The position numbers and the translations under genes were made by a program. A stretch of 64,000 bases of DNA, from NCBI RefSeq assembly GCF_003724155.1, contig NZ_RJJQ01000005.1, forward strand, positions 62,001 to 126,000, read 5' to 3'. Shown piece by piece: positions 61,702 through 64,000 of the stretch. The notes under the pieces are model-generated. The model was not told where the DNA came from. It saw only the letters and a list, made by a program, of their open reading frames with translations, and did no database searches. Source of the stretch: Flexivirga caeni (GTDB lineage Bacteria; Actinomycetota; Actinomycetes; Actinomycetales; Dermatophilaceae). How positions within the stretch are numbered: the first letter of the stretch is position 1; each line of letters opens with the position of its first letter.

Positions 61702-62448
61702 TCAGGCCGACTCGCCGCGCCGTTGCGTCGCGGCATGCGCCCGCGCCAGCACCTCGGTCAGCTTGTTGGCTCCGGCGACGACGGTGCCCGCGTGCAGCCG
61801 GCCCGGCTGACGGGACACCCGCTCGATCGGGCCGGAGATGGACACCGCGGCGATTACCCGGCCGGACGGGCCGCGCACCGGCGCGGACACCGAGGCGACG
61901 CCCTGCTCGCGCTCGCTGACGCTCTGCGCCCAGCCGCGCCGCCGGACCGCGGACAGCATGGTCGCGGTGAACTTCGCGCCGTGCAGACCGCGGTGCAGCC
62001 GGTCGGGCTCCTCCCAGGCGAGCAGGATCTGTGCTGCCGAACCCGCCTGCATGGTCAGTGTCGCGCCGACCGGGATCGAGTCCCGCAGGCCCATCGGGCG
62101 GTCCGCGGCCGCCACGCAGATGCGCTGGTCGCCCTGCCGGCGGTAGAGCTGCGCGCTCTCGCCGCAATGGTCGCGCAGTGCCCCCAGCACCGGCCCGGCC
62201 GCAGCGAGCAGCCTGTCTTCGCCTGCCGCGGAGGCGAGTTCGCTCAGCCGTGGGCCGAGGATGAATCGTCCCTGCATGTCGCGTGCGACCAGCCGGTGGT
62301 GCTCCAGCGCAACGGCCAGCCGGTGCGCCGTAGGCCGGGCCAAGCCGGTGTGCGCGACGAGCTGCGCGAGGGTCGATGGTCCTGCTTCGAGAGCGGAAAG
62401 AACCACGGCGGCCTTGTCCAGCACGCCGACTCCGCTAGAGTTGTCCAT
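61702..62448 (-). CDS. ndgR: IclR-family regulator NdgR/LtbR
   Basis: A 248-residue IclR protein: wHTH (VLDKAAVVLSALEAGPSTLAQLVAHTGLARPTAHRLAVALEHHRLV) and an effector domain with SAQLYRRQGDQRICVAA and SVSAPVRGPSGRVIAAVSISGP. The position, divergent from leuC, matches NdgR of Streptomyces and LtbR of Corynebacterium, which control leuCD and nitrogen-related genes. ATG 62448. A CGTCTC-N7-GAGACG repeat lies just upstream. Confidence 0.9.
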   Translation of the reverse strand: MDNSSGVGVLDKAAVVLSALEAGPSTLAQLVAHTGLARPTAHRLAVALEHHRLVARDMQGRFILGPRLSELASAAGEDRLLAAAGPVLGALRDHCGESAQLYRRQGDQRICVAAADRPMGLRDSIPVGATLTMQAGSAAQILLAWEEPDRLHRGLHGAKFTATMLSAVRRRGWAQSVSEREQGVASVSAPVRGPSGRVIAAVSISGPIERVSRQPGRLHAGTVVAGANKLTEVLARAHAATQRRGESA

Positions 62449-62461
62449 GCACTGATACTGA

Positions 62462-62480
62462 CGTCTCAGCACGCGAGACG
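62462..62480. promoter_or_regulatory. CGTCTC-N7-GAGACG dyad between ndgR and leuC
   Basis: Six-base arms CGTCTC (62462-62467) and GAGACG (62475-62480) with a seven-base spacer lie 14 bases from the ndgR start and 100 bases from leuC. This is a plausible NdgR operator controlling both directions. Confidence 0.5.
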
Positions 62481-62579
62481 CAAGTCCTTGGCCGGAAATC
62501 GCGGTCCAGGCTCTGTTCGGTGGCAAGCGAACCGGGCGCGACGACGGCCCGGGGGTGACTCGATGAAGGAGGGTCCGGC

Positions 62580-63983
62580 GTGGGAAGCACGTTGGCGCAA
62601 AAGGTTTGGGAACAGCACGTCGTGCGTCGTGCGGACGGCGAGCCGGATCTGCTCTACATCGACCTCCATCTCATCCACGAAGTGACCAGTCCACAAGCCT
62701 TCGACGGTCTGCGGCTCGCCGGTCGCAGCATCCGCCGACCGGACCTGACCGTCGCGACCGAGGACCACAACGTGCCGACCACGCCGGGCCCGATCTCGGA
62801 CCCGGTGAGCCGCACCCAGGTGGACACGCTGCGCACGAACTGCGCGGAGTTCGGCGTGCGGCTCTTTCCGATGGGCGACGCCGAGCAGGGCATCGTCCAC
62901 ATCATCGGGCCGCAGCTGGGCCTGACCCAGCCAGGTATGACGGTGGTCTGCGGCGATAGCCACACCTCGACGCACGGGGCCTTCGGTGCGCTGTCGTTCG
63001 GCATCGGCACCAGCGAGGTCGAGCACGTCCTGGCCACCCAGACGCTGCCGCTGAACCCCTTCAAGACCATGGCGATCAACATTGATGGCGAACTCCCCGA
63101 CGGGGTCACGTCCAAGGACATCATCCTGGCCGTCATCGCCAAGATCGGCACCGGCGGGGGACAGGGCTACGTGCTCGAATACCGCGGCTCGGCAGTGCGC
63201 AACATGTCGATGGAAGCCCGAATGACCATGTGCAACATGTCGATCGAGGCCGGTGCCCGCGCCGGTATGGTCGCACCCGACCAGACCACCTTCGACTATC
63301 TCAAGGGCCGCGAGCACGCACCGACCGGTGCCGACTGGGACGCCGCGGTCGAAGCGTGGTCGCAGTTGCAGACCGACGACGACGCGGTCTTCGACGAGGA
63401 GGTCCACCTCGACGCGAGCCGGCTGACGCCATTCGTCACCTGGGGCACCAACCCCGGGCAGGGTCTGCCGCTGTCGGCGAATGTCCCTGACCCCGAGGAG
63501 TTCTCGGGCGAGAACGAGAAGGCCGCCGCGCAGCGCGCCATCGACTACATGGGCCTCACCCCGGGCACCCCGCTGCGGGACATCACCGTCGACACCGTGT
63601 TCCTCGGCTCCTGCACCAACGGCCGCATCGAGGACCTGCGTGCGGCCGCGGAGGTCATCAAGGGCCGCAAGGTCGCCGACGGCGTCCGCATGCTCGTGGT
63701 GCCCGGATCGGCGAAGGTGCGCTTGCAGGCCGAGTCCGAAGGCCTGGACAGGGTTTTCGCCGACGCCGGTGCCGAATGGCGCCTCGCGGGCTGCTCGATG
63801 TGCCTGGGCATGAACCCCGATCAGCTGGCCGTGGGGGAACGCAGCGCGTCGACCTCCAACCGCAACTTCGAAGGGCGCCAGGGCAAGGGCGGCCGCACCC
63901 ATCTGGTCAGTCCGCTGGTCGCCGCCGCCACCGCAGTCCGGGGCACGCTGTCCAGCCCGGCCGACCTGACGCCTTCGGCCTGA
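62580..63983 (+). CDS. leuC: 3-Isopropylmalate dehydratase large subunit
   Basis: A 467-residue aconitase-family subunit. It starts [13 protein letters not shown], with [16 protein letters not shown] near residue 120. The [4Fe-4S] ligands are Cys345 ([11 protein letters not shown]), Cys405 and Cys408 ([12 protein letters not shown]). It isomerises 2- to 3-isopropylmalate with LeuD in leucine synthesis. GTG start at 62580, with AAGGAGG seven bases upstream. leuD should follow beyond the window edge. Confidence 0.97.
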   Translation: MGSTLAQKVWEQHVVRRADGEPDLLYIDLHLIHEVTSPQAFDGLRLAGRSIRRPDLTVATEDHNVPTTPGPISDPVSRTQVDTLRTNCAEFGVRLFPMGDAEQGIVHIIGPQLGLTQPGMTVVCGDSHTSTHGAFGALSFGIGTSEVEHVLATQTLPLNPFKTMAINIDGELPDGVTSKDIILAVIAKIGTGGGQGYVLEYRGSAVRNMSMEARMTMCNMSIEAGARAGMVAPDQTTFDYLKGREHAPTGADWDAAVEAWSQLQTDDDAVFDEEVHLDASRLTPFVTWGTNPGQGLPLSANVPDPEEFSGENEKAAAQRAIDYMGLTPGTPLRDITVDTVFLGSCTNGRIEDLRAAAEVIKGRKVADGVRMLVVPGSAKVRLQAESEGLDRVFADAGAEWRLAGCSMCLGMNPDQLAVGERSASTSNRNFEGRQGKGGRTHLVSPLVAAATAVRGTLSSPADLTPSA

Positions 63984-64000
63984 CCGGCTGAGAGCGAGGA

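Overview
The window is a high-GC actinobacterial chromosome segment with dense, tightly packed genes and many ATGA/TGATG start-stop overlaps. WhiB1, PdtaS, NdgR/leuC, a fused 1.8k-residue carboxylase, large NAD-glutamate dehydrogenase, DUF3039, DUF2017, DUF222-HNH and a tmsAB locus point to Micrococcales, probably Dermacoccaceae or Intrasporangiaceae. The family is inferred from gene content; no species can be named from sequence alone. It looks chromosomal: there is a tmRNA, two tRNAs and core genes, but no rRNA operon, CRISPR array, prophage or recognisable insertion sequence.

Layout. 0-7.5 kb: lipid metabolism (WS/DGAT-like acyltransferase, DUF6912, giant fused acyl-CoA carboxylase). 7.5-15.6 kb: DUF2505 and a helical protein, NAD-glutamate dehydrogenase, sensor kinase PdtaS, WhiB1 with an unusual dyad-rich leader. 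15.9-18.6 kb: a small membrane protein and a three-gene operon of diverged exported paralogues of unknown function. 18.8-24.5 kb: MFS exporter and TetR, divergent from tmsA-tmsB (10-methyl fatty acid synthesis). 24.7-29.7 kb: tmRNA, pntAB transhydrogenase, malic enzyme. 29.7-36.5 kb: TetR, DEAD-box helicase with a repetitive Arg/Asp-rich N-terminus, YqgE, DUF3039, a VapBC module and an SF2 helicase. 36.5-48.9 kb: Lrp and GntR regulators divergent from hppD, transporters, then hmgA/fahA with an unknown partner (tyrosine catabolism), a CLC antiporter and MarR. 49-54.3 kb: a Tat-exported 5'-nucleotidase, a SCO lipoprotein, and an NAD-salvage operon (pncB, GNAT, pncA). 54.3-57.8 kb: clpS, DUF2017, gltX, HAD hydrolase, tRNA-Gln, tRNA-Glu. 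57.9-64 kb: a frameshifted DUF222-HNH gene, a GGCT-like gene and a MerR/DUF4188 pair, lying between tRNA-Glu and ndgR-leuC.

How the genes connect. The carboxylase, acyltransferase and tmsAB supply and modify acyl chains. pntAB, NAD-malic enzyme, NAD-GDH, pncB and pncA all act on nicotinamide cofactors. hppD, hmgA and fahA carry tyrosine to fumarate and acetoacetate, but hppD sits 8 kb from the other two.

The items most worth a second look are the three-paralogue exported operon, a 39-bp exact repeat linking marR to the far side of the nucleotidase gene, an in-frame remnant of a second GNAT C-terminus, a WS/DGAT lacking the second motif histidine, the whiB1 leader dyads, and the MerR-type 19-bp-spacer promoter. 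None is proof of a new system; the exported operon is the best candidate for undescribed biology.
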